A DNA stretch of 64,000 nucleotides from Scilla litardierei (lineage: Eukaryota; Streptophyta; Magnoliopsida; Asparagales; Asparagaceae). Position 1 is the first letter of the stretch; each line of letters begins with the position of its first letter. A model generated the notes under the pieces. That model ran no database searches. It worked only from the letters and a program-made list of their open reading frames with translations, and had not been told where the DNA came from. Of the stretch, positions 43,556-55,151 are shown in pieces. Both the position numbers and the translations under genes were made by a program. The DNA is taken from contig CM061132.1 of the NCBI GenBank assembly GCA_030789695.1, forward strand, positions 165,441,442 through 165,505,441, in the 5' to 3' direction.

Positions 43556-45955
43556 TGTAACGACTGGTTTTCGTGTAATTGGATTATTTATATTATAATA
43601 TATGTTTTGGTGGATTTTCTCCTCGTGTGTGTGGTTTTCGTCTCCGTGACATTCATTTTCGATCGTTCCGTCGTGTCTTCTCGTTTCTTCCTTAGGGGGC
43701 TTCATAACGGTCGTATCTTACTGTTAGATCAAGCCTAAGAGTCTTAGGAATCGATCCAGGAGCTCCGCGCTCTGTATCGGCGCTTTTGGTGCACGTTAGC
43801 CGGTATAAGAAGGGGCACCGACCGACTAGATGACGATCCAGTCGGTCGGCAATCTTTCTTGAACCGACTAGGTTGCTTTCTAAATTATTCAGGAGTTACT
43901 GTTTATCGTTAGTCGGTCTGAGAACGTTGGTTGACCGACTAGGTTGCAAACTAGTCGGTCAGCAATGCTTCTTTAACCGACTAACTCTTCAACTTAATTT
44001 TAGTATCAATACTGTTCTATCTTAGTCGGTCTAAGTTCATCTCTCGACCGACTAGATGTTAAACTAGTCGGTCAGTAATTGTTCATGGACCGACTAAATC
44101 TAAATCCTATTTTCGTTCAGGAGTTACTGTTTACACTTAGTCGGTCTGCGTTGGTCGACCGACCGACTAGTTGCCAAACTAGTCGGTCAGTGGTTGCTCT
44201 TTGACCGACTAATCTGTGTTAAAACCCTAATTTCTGGGCAGCCGCCAGCCTAACCTATTTATACCCCTCCCAAACGTTTTCTTCTTCCTCCACTCGACCA
44301 AAAACCCTAAAATCTCCCCCATTGAGCCCACATCTTCCTCCAAGCCCTATTCCTTCATCCCAAGCCCTAGATTCATCATCTAAACCCTCCATCAACTCAT
44401 TCTACCTCTCATTTTCCCCAAATCTCCATCAAATCCCCAAGATCCCCCAAAAACCCTAACTCTCCAAACTTCTCCATTTGTTTCCAGATCTGGTCCTAGG
44501 GTTCTCCGGAGTGTTTCTTCCGCCTCCTCTCGGTAAGAAATCGATCCCTTGACGTTTTTATAACCTATTTGTATTTTTATGAAACCCTAATGAAATTTCA
44601 TGTTGATTGATGATTGTTTCCCCATAACAGCGATTTCCCCCGTAGATTAGCATCCGCGAGACGAACCTTCGTGATCGTCATCCCCGGTGCTAGGCAAGTG
44701 AAACTTGCCACTTAGGGTTTAGGCCATGTTTTAGGCCATTTCGCTTGTTGTAGGCGTAAAAGAGGCTAGGCGACGAAATGATACTCGCCTAGGCGCAATT
44801 TGGGGAACTAGCTTGACAACGAAGCTAGTTCCGACATATGTCATGTTGCACAATTACCATGTCATGTTTACTTTCCATTAACGGTACGCGAATTAATTGT
44901 CATGTCATTGCATTCTTTAAGTGTTGCTGTGATTGCGTAGCTTCGCTACAATGCTTGTGTTCCTGGCTCGTGTTCCAGAAGCGAGCCCTGTAGTTGGAAA
45001 CCCCAACGCTCGATATTGAATTGTGAAATAGGAAAACAAGCTCCCGTGCGGGGCAACCCTGGCTCACTTGCTGGGCTCTTGTGCAGGGACCCTGGCTTGT
45101 TTACGTGTGGGATGGGGTAAGAGTTAAGCGGTCATTCAACTGGGAGTCTGCCTGATCCGCAACTGCAGTTGTAAGGCGTAAACTCTGGGTTTTGGGGTAG
45201 TTGTTAAGCGGCCACTCAGCGTGAATGTGAAACCGTTCAACTGTAAGGCGTAAACATCTACAAAACAACGTGAAACGTGACTAGTGAATTGATTGAGATT
45301 GTTAGTAGCGTGGCTACTCTTGTCTTGTCCCGATAATTGTTCTCTTGTACAAATTGTCTTGCCATGTCTTGTTTGTACACTCATGTTATAATTGCCATGT
45401 CATGCATACTATAACTGCTAGGTTGCTAGAGCCTTACTTTCAGTTTCCTTGCTAAAGTCTTTTAGACTTGCTGACATGTGCCCCTTTACTCTTTTGGGTG
45501 TCACATGTTAGATCCTGAGCCTGAGTACCTTGTTGAGGACGAGGTGTTTGCTGACGCCGAGCCCGAGATTGTGTTTGACGGGGAGTACGTGGACACTGGG
45601 GACCAGTCCTAGTGTCTTCGTTGTGTTTTTCTTTGTTTAGACTGCTGTTTTGTTGTCGGTGCGTAGCACCTATACTTTGTTATGTCGTTGCTTTTGGTTG
45701 GCCTTGTTCTGGGCCTTTAGACTCTTTCTTTTAGCCTGGTGGCTTTTCTGGATGTTGGACTTATTTTGGATATTGGACTTTATGAGATATGAGATTTTAT
45801 TTCAGTCTCTCCTTGTGTTATTATTGTTGTTCCGTTGTGGTTACAGGGACCAGCTTATGTTTTATTGACGCTTATCGGGTTTGGGGCTTCACAGCTCCAC
45901 TCTCGTGCGGACCTTTTCACGTCTCGCCTCCATTTTAGGGAAGCGGGGCGTGACA
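43556..45955 (+). repeat. 3' LTR of the TR-GAG-like element
   Basis: 2400 bp, nearly identical to 37027-39457 apart from scattered substitutions and absence of a 31 bp segment after CTTCCTTAGG. The palindrome array is at 43816-44212 and the TATA-like box at 44255. Confidence 0.95.
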
Positions 45956-45960
45956 GTTGG

Positions 45961-45980
45961 TATTGGAGCTTTGGTGACGA
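45961..45980 (+). other. Displaced primer-binding site of the copia element
   Basis: TATTGGAGCTTTGGTG continues the GTTGG left behind at 37022-37026. Together they form a TTGGTAT..GAGC primer-binding site, degenerate relative to the tRNA-Met type. The inserted element separates it from the 5' LTR by 8.9 kb. Confidence 0.75.
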
Positions 45981-45997
45981 AGATCTAGACGAAGAAA

Positions 45998-46765
45998 ATG
46001 GGTAAACATGGCGACGACAATTCTTCTACTCAAATGGCACAATTTTCAACAACGCGAACTATCGTATCCAATACGAAGTTCGAAATTGAGAAGTTCGATG
46101 GACGTATCAACTTCGGCATGTGGAGATGCGAAGTACTTGACATCTTGAACCAACTTGGTCACGATCAAGTACTAGATGAGAGGCCGACTACGACGTCGGA
46201 CTCGGAGTGGAGGATGATGAACCGGACTGCTTGCGGAATGATCCGGCTCTACTTGACAAAGCAGAAGAAATACCCTTTTATGGAGGAGACAAACGCAAAA
46301 GCGTTATGGGATGCGCTTGGTGAGAAGTACATGAAGAAGTACATTCAGAATCGTCTACACCTAAAGAAGAAGTTTTTTGGCCTCAAGATGGAGGAAGGAA
46401 TTTCAGTTGAAGAACACATCGACTACTACAACAAACTCCTCACAGATTTGAGGAACATTGACGTCAAGGTGGAATATGAGGACAAGACAATGATTCTATT
46501 CAACTTACTGCTTAAAGACTATGAGCACATTGTTTCGATCTTAACCTATGGTAAAGAATCTATCACCTTCAATGAAGTTTCTGATGCTCTTACTAGCAAT
46601 AAATTTAGAAAGAAGGATGATGATAAGATGAGGGGCCAATGGGCCGAAGTGCTTACCGTGGTTAGAGGTCGGAGTAATGCAAAAGGTGGAGGCCGCAAAG
46701 GAAACCATAGATCCGAGATGAGGGACAATAGTAGAGCTCTGCGCATAGACATTGAGATGGATTAA
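45998..46765 (+). CDS. Copia gag polyprotein
   Basis: 255 residues from the first ATG after the PBS. It shows the copia gag (UBN2) pattern: TKFEIEKFDGRINFGMWRCE, ALWDALGEKYMKK, LHLKKKFFGLKMEEGISVEE, LLKDYEHIV. It ends at TAA directly before a zinc knuckle (CAFCKERGHWTWEC, 46766-46807) that belongs to the same frame, so the stop probably truncates the ancestral product. Confidence 0.88.
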   Translation: MGKHGDDNSSTQMAQFSTTRTIVSNTKFEIEKFDGRINFGMWRCEVLDILNQLGHDQVLDERPTTTSDSEWRMMNRTACGMIRLYLTKQKKYPFMEETNAKALWDALGEKYMKKYIQNRLHLKKKFFGLKMEEGISVEEHIDYYNKLLTDLRNIDVKVEYEDKTMILFNLLLKDYEHIVSILTYGKESITFNEVSDALTSNKFRKKDDDKMRGQWAEVLTVVRGRSNAKGGGRKGNHRSEMRDNSRALRIDIEMD

Positions 46766-47306
46766 TGTGCCTTTTGCAAGGAAAGAGGACATTGGACATG
46801 GGAGTGCCCAAAGGCCAATAAGAAGAAGGAAGCTACCGTCAACATCGTCAAAAGCGAGGAGGTGGATGAGTGGGTCCTAGTTGGTGCGACGAAAGGGGCG
46901 ATGAAGGAAGGATGTGTGCTCGACTCGGGTTGCTTGTTTCATATGACACCCCACAGAGAGTACTTTACTACTTTGCATAAAGGTAGTAAGAGTAAAAGTC
47001 CTTGGAGACGATGGAGTATGCACGACGGAGGGCATTGGTACTGTTCGCATAAAGATGAGTGATGTTGTCACACGGGACATATGCGATGTTCATTATATGC
47101 CTGACGTGAAGTACAACTTGATATCGCTTGGTTTATTAGAAGCACAAGGGTGCAAAGTGACAATGGAGAATGACGCTTTGAAGGTGACACGAGGAGCAAT
47201 GATCCTGATGAAGGGGAAGCGTGAAGGTAATCTCTATTACTTGGATGGCACGGTGATGATGAAGACGACGAGAGTTCTAGATGAGCGAGCTACCGACTCA
47301 AGCTCG
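46766..47306 (+). pseudogene. Copia zinc knuckle, protease and gag-pre-integrase pieces
   Basis: CCHC knuckle, then VLDSGCLFHMTPHREYFTTL (protease core, Cys in place of the common Ala), a frame break, then VHYMPDVKYNLISLGLLEAQ, GCKVTMENDALKVTRGAMIL and MKGKREGNLYYLDGT (gag-pre-integrase). Interrupted at 47306 by solo LTR B. Confidence 0.85.
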
Positions 47307-49055
47307 TGTAGTGCCCTGTGTAGCTACTGCACAAGTACTAGAGGGGGGGTGAATAGTACTTTAAAATAATCAAAAGAGTTATTCCTAATTATTGTGCAAA
47401 CATACAAACAACAATGCGGAATGGACTACAAACAACAAGAATAAACAACGCAAACACATTATGTAACGGGTTCGGATCCACCCAAGTCTCCCCGACTTAT
47501 TCCCGGTGATCCTACGTCCCAACCACCCGGATCCCCTCCGGATACTTGAGTTAGAAAACCACTAACCCAAGATTTCCTTTAGCCCACTTGCGGAAAACCC
47601 CACAAGTGTAATCGACCTACAATCGATGTCCGTGTATCCCACAACCCGGGAACACGCAAAACCTTAATCCCACAACCTGGGACTAAGCAAACTCTCACAA
47701 ACCGAGAGTTACAACTCAAATAACAAATGAGATGAAATAATGAAATACTTACCACAAAATCCTATGCCTTGAGTATACTTACCAATATTAGGGCAAGAAA
47801 GATTTTGGGGAAGAAGATGACACCAAACACTAGCTCCACCGAGATAATCAGCAATAGGTGGCTAGGGAGAGATTGGTGACTTTGGATCAAGCTCTTAGCT
47901 TGAGCGGCTCACAATGGAGAGAATCTCTCTTGAGGAATTTGGGCTCAAGAAGTTGAGGGAGAGATTCTTGTGAGAAGAGAGAGCTTTGGAATAGAGTTGA
48001 ATGTCTCCTCTTTGATTTCTCTAAACCTCTAAAATATCAGCCTTGAATACTATGAAAGAACCTCTCCAAGTATATATAGGATAGAGGAAAGAGAGAGCAA
48101 AAATCGTGGCATTTAATGCTCCAACGGCTCTATTCTGAAGCAGACTAGTCGGTCAAAGAAGGATCACTGACCGACTAGTTTCTCAACTAGTCGGTCGGTG
48201 ATTCAACATGAACCGACTAAGAGGATGACAGCCAAGAATATAAAGTTCAGGTCGATAGAACTAGTCGGTCTAAGAAGACTTGCCAACCGACTAGTTTCAC
48301 AACTAGTCGGTCGGTGAGTGTTCTTTGACCGACTAAGAGATAAAATACGATAGACTATCTACAAGGAGAACTAGTCGGTCTAAGAATAACTCTTAACCGA
48401 TTAGTTTCTCAACTAGTCGGTCGATGATTGTTCTTAGACCGACTAACGATAAACAGTAGCTCAGGCTGTGAAATGAAAGACATAACTAGTCGGTCTAAGA
48501 AGGATTCCTAACCGACTAGTTTGACAACTAGTCGGTCGGTGAACCTTCTTGGACCGACTAACTGCAAACAGTGAATGAGCTGAATTTAGCAAGGAGATCT
48601 AGTCGGTTCAAGAAGGATTGCCGACCGACTAGATTGCCATCTAGTCGGTTGGTTCTTCTTCTTGAACCAACTAAGATGCATAAGAAGTTGCGATAAGAAG
48701 CGTTAAGCTTCGGGAAAGATTCTATGTGCTTTTATGATAATCCTAGCTCTAATAATGTAAGACCTACTCAAGGCTTAACATTCTACGGAAAGAAACTAGA
48801 AGACAATATAAATAAACTTGACGAACCGTTTTCAAAGCTTCAATCCGGATCTCTTGACTTCAATAATACTCCTAGAGCTTCGACGAAGCTTCAGGCACAC
48901 GATCACGCGCTTTGAGAAGTCTTGAGACGTCGCTTTTGATATACGTGGAGTTTTGGCGACGATCTCCATAACTGCACTCACAAAGGAGTTAGTTCACGAT
49001 ATTTATGTTTGCTCATCATCAAAACCAAATCCGGGGAATCAATACTCAACATCTC
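47302..49055 (-). mobile_element. Solo LTR B, minus orientation, inside the copia element
   Basis: The LTR occupies 47307-49050 (1744 bp). Left flank GCTCG, right flank TCTCG (4/5 match). Reversed, it starts TGTTGAGTATTGATTCCCCG and ends CTACACAGGGCACTACA. It is homologous to solo LTR A over its length, including GATTTGGTTTTG.ATGATGA, the CGTCTCAAGACTTCTCAAAG block and the GGATCCGGGTGGTTGGGACG block. The palindrome array is 48142-48675. Confidence 0.9.
48142..48675 (-). repeat. Palindrome array (five units) in solo LTR B
   Basis: Five hairpins of ACCGACTAG..CTAGTCGGT are near 48184, 48298, 48410, 48524 and 48637, spaced about 113 bp, same design as in solo LTR A. Confidence 0.95.
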
Positions 49056-49625
49056 GCACGCACCAAAGACTACGTCATTGGATGATCTCCGAAGAGGTGG
49101 TGCTAATAGAGGTGATGGTTCAAGTTAGTATGGTGGAGATACCTTGTCTTGACAACTTGCACAGCGGATGGATTCCATTAATGTTTGGAGACCAAGGTAT
49201 GAGAGATGCCAACCTACAAGTAGGGTCTCATTTGCTTTCTTTGTCAGGTGTGATGAGTCTCCGACCTTATTCGGTGAGGTAGAGCACAATGACGACCTAT
49301 GTGGATGAAGGAAAGATTGGTGTGATTAGATGGAATCAACGACGACTGATGACGCCAAGGATCGTGTTGGAGTTACTTGGTACTAGTGATTGTTCGACGG
49401 ACAAGCTTTTAAAGATCGATATTGGAGTCAAGTTCGAGTATGGCTCGGACTTGTATATTGACGATATGAGATGACTTTGGTGGCCCCTTCTAGGGCAATG
49501 AGGCTCTGCGGAGCCATATGAGTTTTTCGAGGCAAGATGACAGGAACACGAGATGATTCTCACCGAGGAAGAGCGTTGATGGTCAATTGTGTGACTAAAC
49601 TCAAGATCTCGTCAAGGTGGAGATT
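49056..49625 (+). other. Remaining copia interior before the 3' LTR
   Basis: No recognisable polymerase or integrase; only short frames. It ends in a weak purine tract (AAGGTGGAGATT) next to the 3' LTR. Confidence 0.7.
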
Positions 49626-50048
49626 TGTGGTTGTTGGCTCGATAAGCCCCATATGGGCTGCTCTTGGGTCGGTGCACCAACCCAAGGAGAGTTGGTGGTG
49701 GGTTGGTGTACCAACCCCCTCCCCCTTTAACCCTATAAAAAGAGAGCAATGACTTTGGTTAGTATCATCGAAAATTGAGAAACCAATTGAGCTTCTAATG
49801 AAGCATTGAGGAAACTTGTATGAGGTCCTATTAGAAGTTCCATAGGATCATTGCGAGTCATCTTTGAGAGAGTCTATTGTGAGGATTTCTTAGGAAGAGT
49901 AGTTGAGTGCTTTTTGTATCTCCTAATTGAAATCAATAGAAGTGATTCCTTGGTCGTTAAGGCGACCTAAATCTTTTGTATGCTCTTTCTATTTGTTCTT
50001 CGTGCTAGATAATTCGGCGATCTGATTGCTTCCACTCGGCGCACAACA
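49626..50048 (+). repeat. 3' LTR of the copia element
   Basis: It pairs with 36596-37021; TATAAAAA is present. The palindromic segment differs from the 5' copy. Confidence 0.93.
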
Positions 50049-50053
50049 ATATA

Positions 50054-51939
50054 AACAAAAAGTTAATTGACGTTAAGGCATTGCTTGATGATAAAATTAG
50101 ATAAAATAAAGCTAAAAAGGAAAATAGAGGAAGAAATCATTGTAACAGTTCATAGTGATCGTTGGTTGAGATTTTGTTAGCAATTCTCTTTCTTCTCTAC
50201 AGAATTTGATGCAGAACGGCAGGAAAAAGGATGTGGTGAGAAAATTAGGGATTTGTAAAATAAAAAATAACTGGATGTTAGGCCTCACATCATGAAAATT
50301 TGACAATTATCGACTTCAACTCCAACTCCTCGCATGAGAATATTTTTTCAGACCTCACACTCAGATAGTCACGCTCATTATCGCACCTTTTATGCTCAAG
50401 AATTCAATGGTTGAAAAGAAAGTTCACAAAGTAAAAATTTCAATTCAGCATCTCATAATAAAAAGGTTAAAAATACATGCCATGTTTATAATGGAAAAGG
50501 CAAACACCTATTACAAATCTTACTCAGAGATGTACTATGACTTAAACACTTAAATAAAATAAAAATGTTTCTTAGAGTTGAAAATTTTAAATAGATTCAA
50601 ATTTCTTAGAACAAAAAACTTTGAAAAACTACTCAAACAATAAAATATTAAAGGACTCAAACACTACAAAGATTAAATTGACTCAAACACTAAAAGATCA
50701 ATTTGAATTGAATTCAAGTTGAATTTCCATCACTCTCATCGATTTTAAAAATTTCATCACCTGATGAATGTTGATAAGAATACACAAGCCGATAGATGTT
50801 AGAAATCTCTTTTAGCTAGAGAATACTCTTTCTTGAACTTTGAAATAAAGTAAAATGTAAATTGATAGACTAGTATCTTCTGAAAAATATAACAAAATTA
50901 TAAAAGACAGGAATACATGCAAAACATACTAACTGGTAAGCTGTGGAGGGTTGGGGATGGCTAAAACGATGTGTCTAACTTCCTCAAGCTCAACAAGTGA
51001 TTCAGGTAGCGGCTTCAATGACTCTAGTTAAGTTGTTAATTTCAACAATCTTAGACTTCATCTCTGATAAATTCATCTCAAGTTTAGGATCAGGTTCAAA
51101 TTTGGGTTTACTCATAGACTTAGACTTGGGCTGGATCTCAGACTCAGGCTGGACTTTTGCTCAGGATCGGGCTTTGTTTTGATTCCGGACTCATCGTGGA
51201 ACATCAACTTCAGCTGGATGTGGGAATCTGTTTCGATATATGATTTGATCTTAAGGTTTGTCTGATATTCTAATTCTAACTCTGGTCCTTCTGGTTCCGA
51301 TGGTTCTGATTCTAATATTTTTAAAACTTGATCTGTTAATTGTTATGATTTCAGTAGATAAAGTTGGTTTGAATGGCATCACAATGCTGTTCTAATTGTT
51401 TGTTTGCTTATCTTGAAGTCGGTATTGTTGGAAAATTATTTGTTAATTGTCCTCATTTATCGTGTCATTTACACAGTCTTCCATACATAAATTATTGAAT
51501 GTGCATCCTTTAATGGGCATGTGAAAGCTTATCTTGTATACCAAATTCAGATCCATGTGGACGCAACCTTGGGTAAGGCCACCTTGAGGATGTGTTGCTG
51601 ACTTCGTTGGGTCGGTGTCAACACTCTAGCACACCTATTTAGGCCTCGTAATGAGTGATTATAGTGGTGTTCAATTTAGTTTAAGGAAGTCTAATAGTTA
51701 ATAGGTTATTAAGAAGTTGCTGAACTTGGCAATGATCATGTTCTACAACGAAACAACAAACAACGATATGCAGAAGTTTCTGGGTGTAACCTTAAATGAT
51801 CTTTGAATATGGTATCACTATTATAAGTGTCACAAAACTCTGATTTAGGTAGGTAGTTTATGTTTTGGAGTTCTTATTTTAGGGAATTGTGGCTGACTGA
51901 CATGAGCCCTAATTATCCTAGTTTGGTGTGACACCATTA
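50054..51939. other. AT-rich spacer
   Basis: No gene is supported. 51060-51190 has repeated GACTTAGACTTGGGCTGGAT / GACTCAGGCTGG words that read as short imperfect repeats. Confidence 0.5.
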
Positions 51940-53240
51940 TGTTGAGATCCACTGAGATGGCAAATTAAGCACTAGCGGAGGGGATAAATGGTGTTTATAA
52001 TAATTATAAAATCCTCTAGAAAAATCTACCTTGGTAATTAACTTGAGTTACCAAATTAATGCTTAATCAAAAATTTTACTTGCAAGATAAGAGTAATTTG
52101 GAAGGTTAAAACAATTGCTAGTACACAAACAATCATAGAGAGACAAGTGCAAGCAATAAGAATTATCCTGGTTAAGTCAACACTTACCCTACATCCAGCC
52201 ACACGTCCACACAAAGACAAAGGATCCACTAATCACGTCTCCAACAAGACAAAGATTACAACACATCAACAATAGACAAACACGTCTCCAATGAGACAAA
52301 GAAGCATCTCTCCAATGAGAGAATAAAACAACTCATAAATGTGAGAGATATACTTACAATACTTCTTTTATCTGTAGGCCAATGTTGAAGCTCTTGTGAA
52401 GTGTTGTAGCTATAATGGTTGATCTCTAATAGATGTAAAAATTGAAAGCACTTTGAGATCTAGATTGGCCAAGAAAAAAATATAGAAGTTTTTTGGAAAA
52501 CAATGGCCAAGGAAAGGGTTTTTGCTTAAAAGCTTTTTTGCTTAAAAGCTTTTTAGCTTAAAAGCTTTTTGATTTAAAAACTCTTTTTACTCAACAAAAT
52601 TGATCATTAATCTTATATTAAATGAGAAAATCAGCCTTCTATAAACAGGGAAAAATCTCGTAAAAATAGTTGATAAAAATGCCTCTAAATGGCTCTCTAA
52701 CGGTTAGTAAAAATTATGACAGTTGTACACTGCCAACTAGGCATTAGCCGACTACTATTTATCCACCGATCGACTAGTGGGCCACTGGTTGACCAGTTGG
52801 ACAACCATGGTCGATCACTGCTGTCTGCCAGAGAATTCCGAGAGCAATTGTCGACCACATCACTAGAACTAGTCGACTACTTTACTAATACTCTGACACG
52901 ACACTAAAAACTTAGGAAATAACTTTCAAAATAATTTCAAAATATTTTTTGTATGTTTTTAAGTGCGTGTGAGCTTCAAAAAAGACTTTAACATGCTACC
53001 AAAACTAAAATAAAAATTACATCACAAATAAAATTATTACATGAAGCTTTCTTGATGCAATCTTGATTTCAATCCACTTGTCTTGGTTACTTTGAGTTCC
53101 ATTATCTTTGTTGGCTCCATACTCCTTTCATTTGCATGTTTGCTCATCATCTACACATCTATACTTATGAAATCATCAATACCCAATATGTTTGCTCATC
53201 ATCAAAACTATCATGGGGTGACTCAATATTCAACACGTTA
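51935..53240 (-). mobile_element. Solo LTR C, diverged relative of A and B
   Basis: The LTR is 51940-53235 (1296 bp). Flanks CATTA and CGTTA match at 4/5. Reversed, it starts TGTTGAATATTGAGTCACCC and ATAGTTTTGATGATGAGCAA, as in A and B, and ends GATCTCAACA. Only a decayed trace of the palindromes remains (CGATCGACTAGT near 52768; CGACCACATC..ACTAGTCGACTAC). A tandem TTTTTGCTTAAAAGC repeat is at 52515-52570. Confidence 0.8.
52515..52570 (+). repeat. Short tandem repeat TTTTTGCTTAAAAGC
   Basis: Four near-perfect copies of an 18-19 bp unit inside solo LTR C. Confidence 0.85.
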
Positions 53241-53789
53241 TTCATTGGTTTTTTCGTTATACTAGTTTACATTTCTCTATAGTTTTGTCATGTATTTAGT
53301 TGTATGCATAATGATGCACAGAAGTAGCCTATAATGCATGATACAATACTATATCCAAGGAAAACGATATTTTATGTGTATTACGATTCGACAGCTATGA
53401 TGTCTAATTTGAAATTCTAAAATTAGGCTAGCCTATCATTTAACAGTGAATTAGAGACTTGTTTTTAATTGAGAGACGTTGTTGTTTATTCATGCTCTAG
53501 TTCTGGCAGATCTCCTCTTCTGTCTAAGCGGGAGCAGGTGATGTAATCCTTGAAGCTATAGCCCGATGGAATCCCTGTCATTAAAGAAGGGGAGATGGAA
53601 TGGCAAAATGCAAGCCATGTGTGGAAGCGAGCATGCAGGAATGAAGGCTGCAAAATAAAAACTGAAGACTGCTGCACATGCAAGCAAGACTATTCAAAAA
53701 AATATCACCACCTCCTCTTTCCAACACTGCCCCCCCCCTCCCCCCCCAAAAAAAAAAAAAACAAAAAAACAAAAAAAAAACCCCACCCA
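53241..53789. other. Spacer with C- and A-rich tract
   Basis: No gene. 53732-53780 is a compound C run then A run (CCCCCCCCTCCCCCCC, then poly-A with scattered C), a low-complexity and assembly-sensitive tract. Confidence 0.6.
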
Positions 53790-54519
53790 CACAACCCCAA
53801 AAACCCCACCCAATCCAAAAAAAATTAAAAAAGGCGCCATGTGTGCACCAAGGAGGAAAAAGGAGAGAAAAAAGAAATGAAAAAGAACATAAAATGGAAA
53901 CATGACATGGGGCCTTCCCTTCTTGGTGTTTTTTATACCAATGGAGGATTTGAATTCTATACACTGATACCTCTGTCTTTTGCCTAGTGATGAACTGTGT
54001 ACCATTGATTCTTATGCAGCAAAAACTCGGGTTTCAGATATCGCATAGCAACCAGTTATTCACAAATGTAGTATGTTGATGTTTCCTATGCTTCTTTGTA
54101 AATGCCTGTATTTCAATCAAAATACCTTTAACCCGATGAATTTACTGGCATTTGACCCTGAAGCAATCTTAAATAAGGGGCAAGTCCCGTATGTTTCAAC
54201 TACACACAAGCAGCCGCTTGTTTTCTGGCACTTCTTCTTTGGCATGTTTGTTTTGCTCTGCATTTATATTGTCAAGCTCAAACTTATTCTTTCCTGGATT
54301 GTGTTCCATGAAGATCATGAAATAACTTTATCATTGTTCAATCACGTCGTTAACACACTATACTTATATAGTTATGATAAATTTTAATACCATGTTCTAG
54401 AATTCTGATCTATTCCAATTTCTGGCTTTATTCTCTCAGTCTCTGTTTACAGATACCGAGGACCTTGAATCTTAATTGAAACATCCGGGATGAAAGCAGA
54501 TGAATGATCAAAAAGCAAA

Positions 54520-55151
54520 ATGCAGCGACAACGGAACCTTCAGGCATGGAAAATGGAAATGATCAACTACTCATATGCTCTCAAACTCCAAGAGAAGCTA
54601 GCTTCTGATAAGAAAAACAGCCAGAATTCCCAACACTGTCTTGTCCCTTCGCGCCAACATATACACTTGGAAAGCGATGAGCTGATCACAGCTTACTAGT
54701 GCCCGGGTCTGACCTCAAAGTCATGGGTGCTGATCTTCACAATACTGAGAGATGGGGAAACATAACATGCCATGGGCCGCAGCAAGCTATATTGTATCCC
54801 ATCATATCCCCTAGGGATACTGGTTTGGCGCTGGAAAGCATGTCGAACGCTTGGAGTCACCAAGGACGGATTTAGATTCATTATACAGCGTGAAGGCTCA
54901 TCCTGGGATTAAAGGTGAGACGCAAAGATTGGTGCTATCAGTTAGGATATCTTCGGCCATGTCATTCAACATTAATCATGATCCGAAGTATTCTAAGCAT
55001 ATCGTGCCGGGCAGGATTGCGTATAAAGACGCGTCGAACTTCAGCTGACGAGGTAATACAAGAGCAGCTGTTCAGTGCTTTGCCAAAAATAGATGTATCA
55101 TCTGTGTATACTGATGAAATCAAGTGGGAGATTACCCCCGATGATTCGTAA
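54520..55151 (+). pseudogene. LIP2 octanoyltransferase pseudogene
   Basis: It starts MQRQRNLQAWKMEMINYS, aligned with LIP2 at 29742 including the same leader (GATGAAAGCAGATGA). It loses frame after 'ASDKK' by a one-base gain in an A run. The RGGDITFHGP signature region reads as AGATGGGGAAACATAACATG, changing the second Gly of RGG. Further deletions remove parts of the middle and the ADKEVTSLRRE region. The ancestral Cys region survives as HIVPGRIAYK, so the catalytic Cys is lost. Clearly dead. Confidence 0.93.

Larger units (their letters stand above)
37022..45960 (+). mobile_element. Non-autonomous LTR element with gag only (TR-GAG-like)
   Basis: The element is 37027-45955 (8929 bp), flanked by GTTGG at 37022-37026 and 45956-45960. 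LTRs are 2431 and 2400 bp, starting TGTAACGACTGG and ending GGGGCGTGACA. The 4.1 kb interior encodes zinc knuckles and only the first part of a protease motif; no polymerase is present. It must rely on another element's enzymes. By eye the LTRs differ at only about 20 positions plus one 31 bp indel, so insertion is recent relative to its neighbours. Confidence 0.92.
36591..50053 (+). mobile_element. Ty1/copia retrotransposon with nested insertions
   Basis: LTRs 36596-37021 and 49626-50048 (426 and 423 bp) start TGTGGTTGTTGG and end CGCACAACA. ATATA lies on both sides (36591-36595, 50049-50053). The internal part has copia gag, a protease-like and a gag-pre-integrase-like piece, but no integrase core, reverse transcriptase or RNase H, so it is internally deleted. 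Two later insertions sit inside: a TR-GAG-like element (37027-45955) and solo LTR B (47307-49050). Confidence 0.92.

Noticed and set aside
53595..53964. Frames over the C/A-rich tract
   Set aside because: Low-complexity Lys/Pro or Phe/Trp/Gly translations produced by homopolymers.
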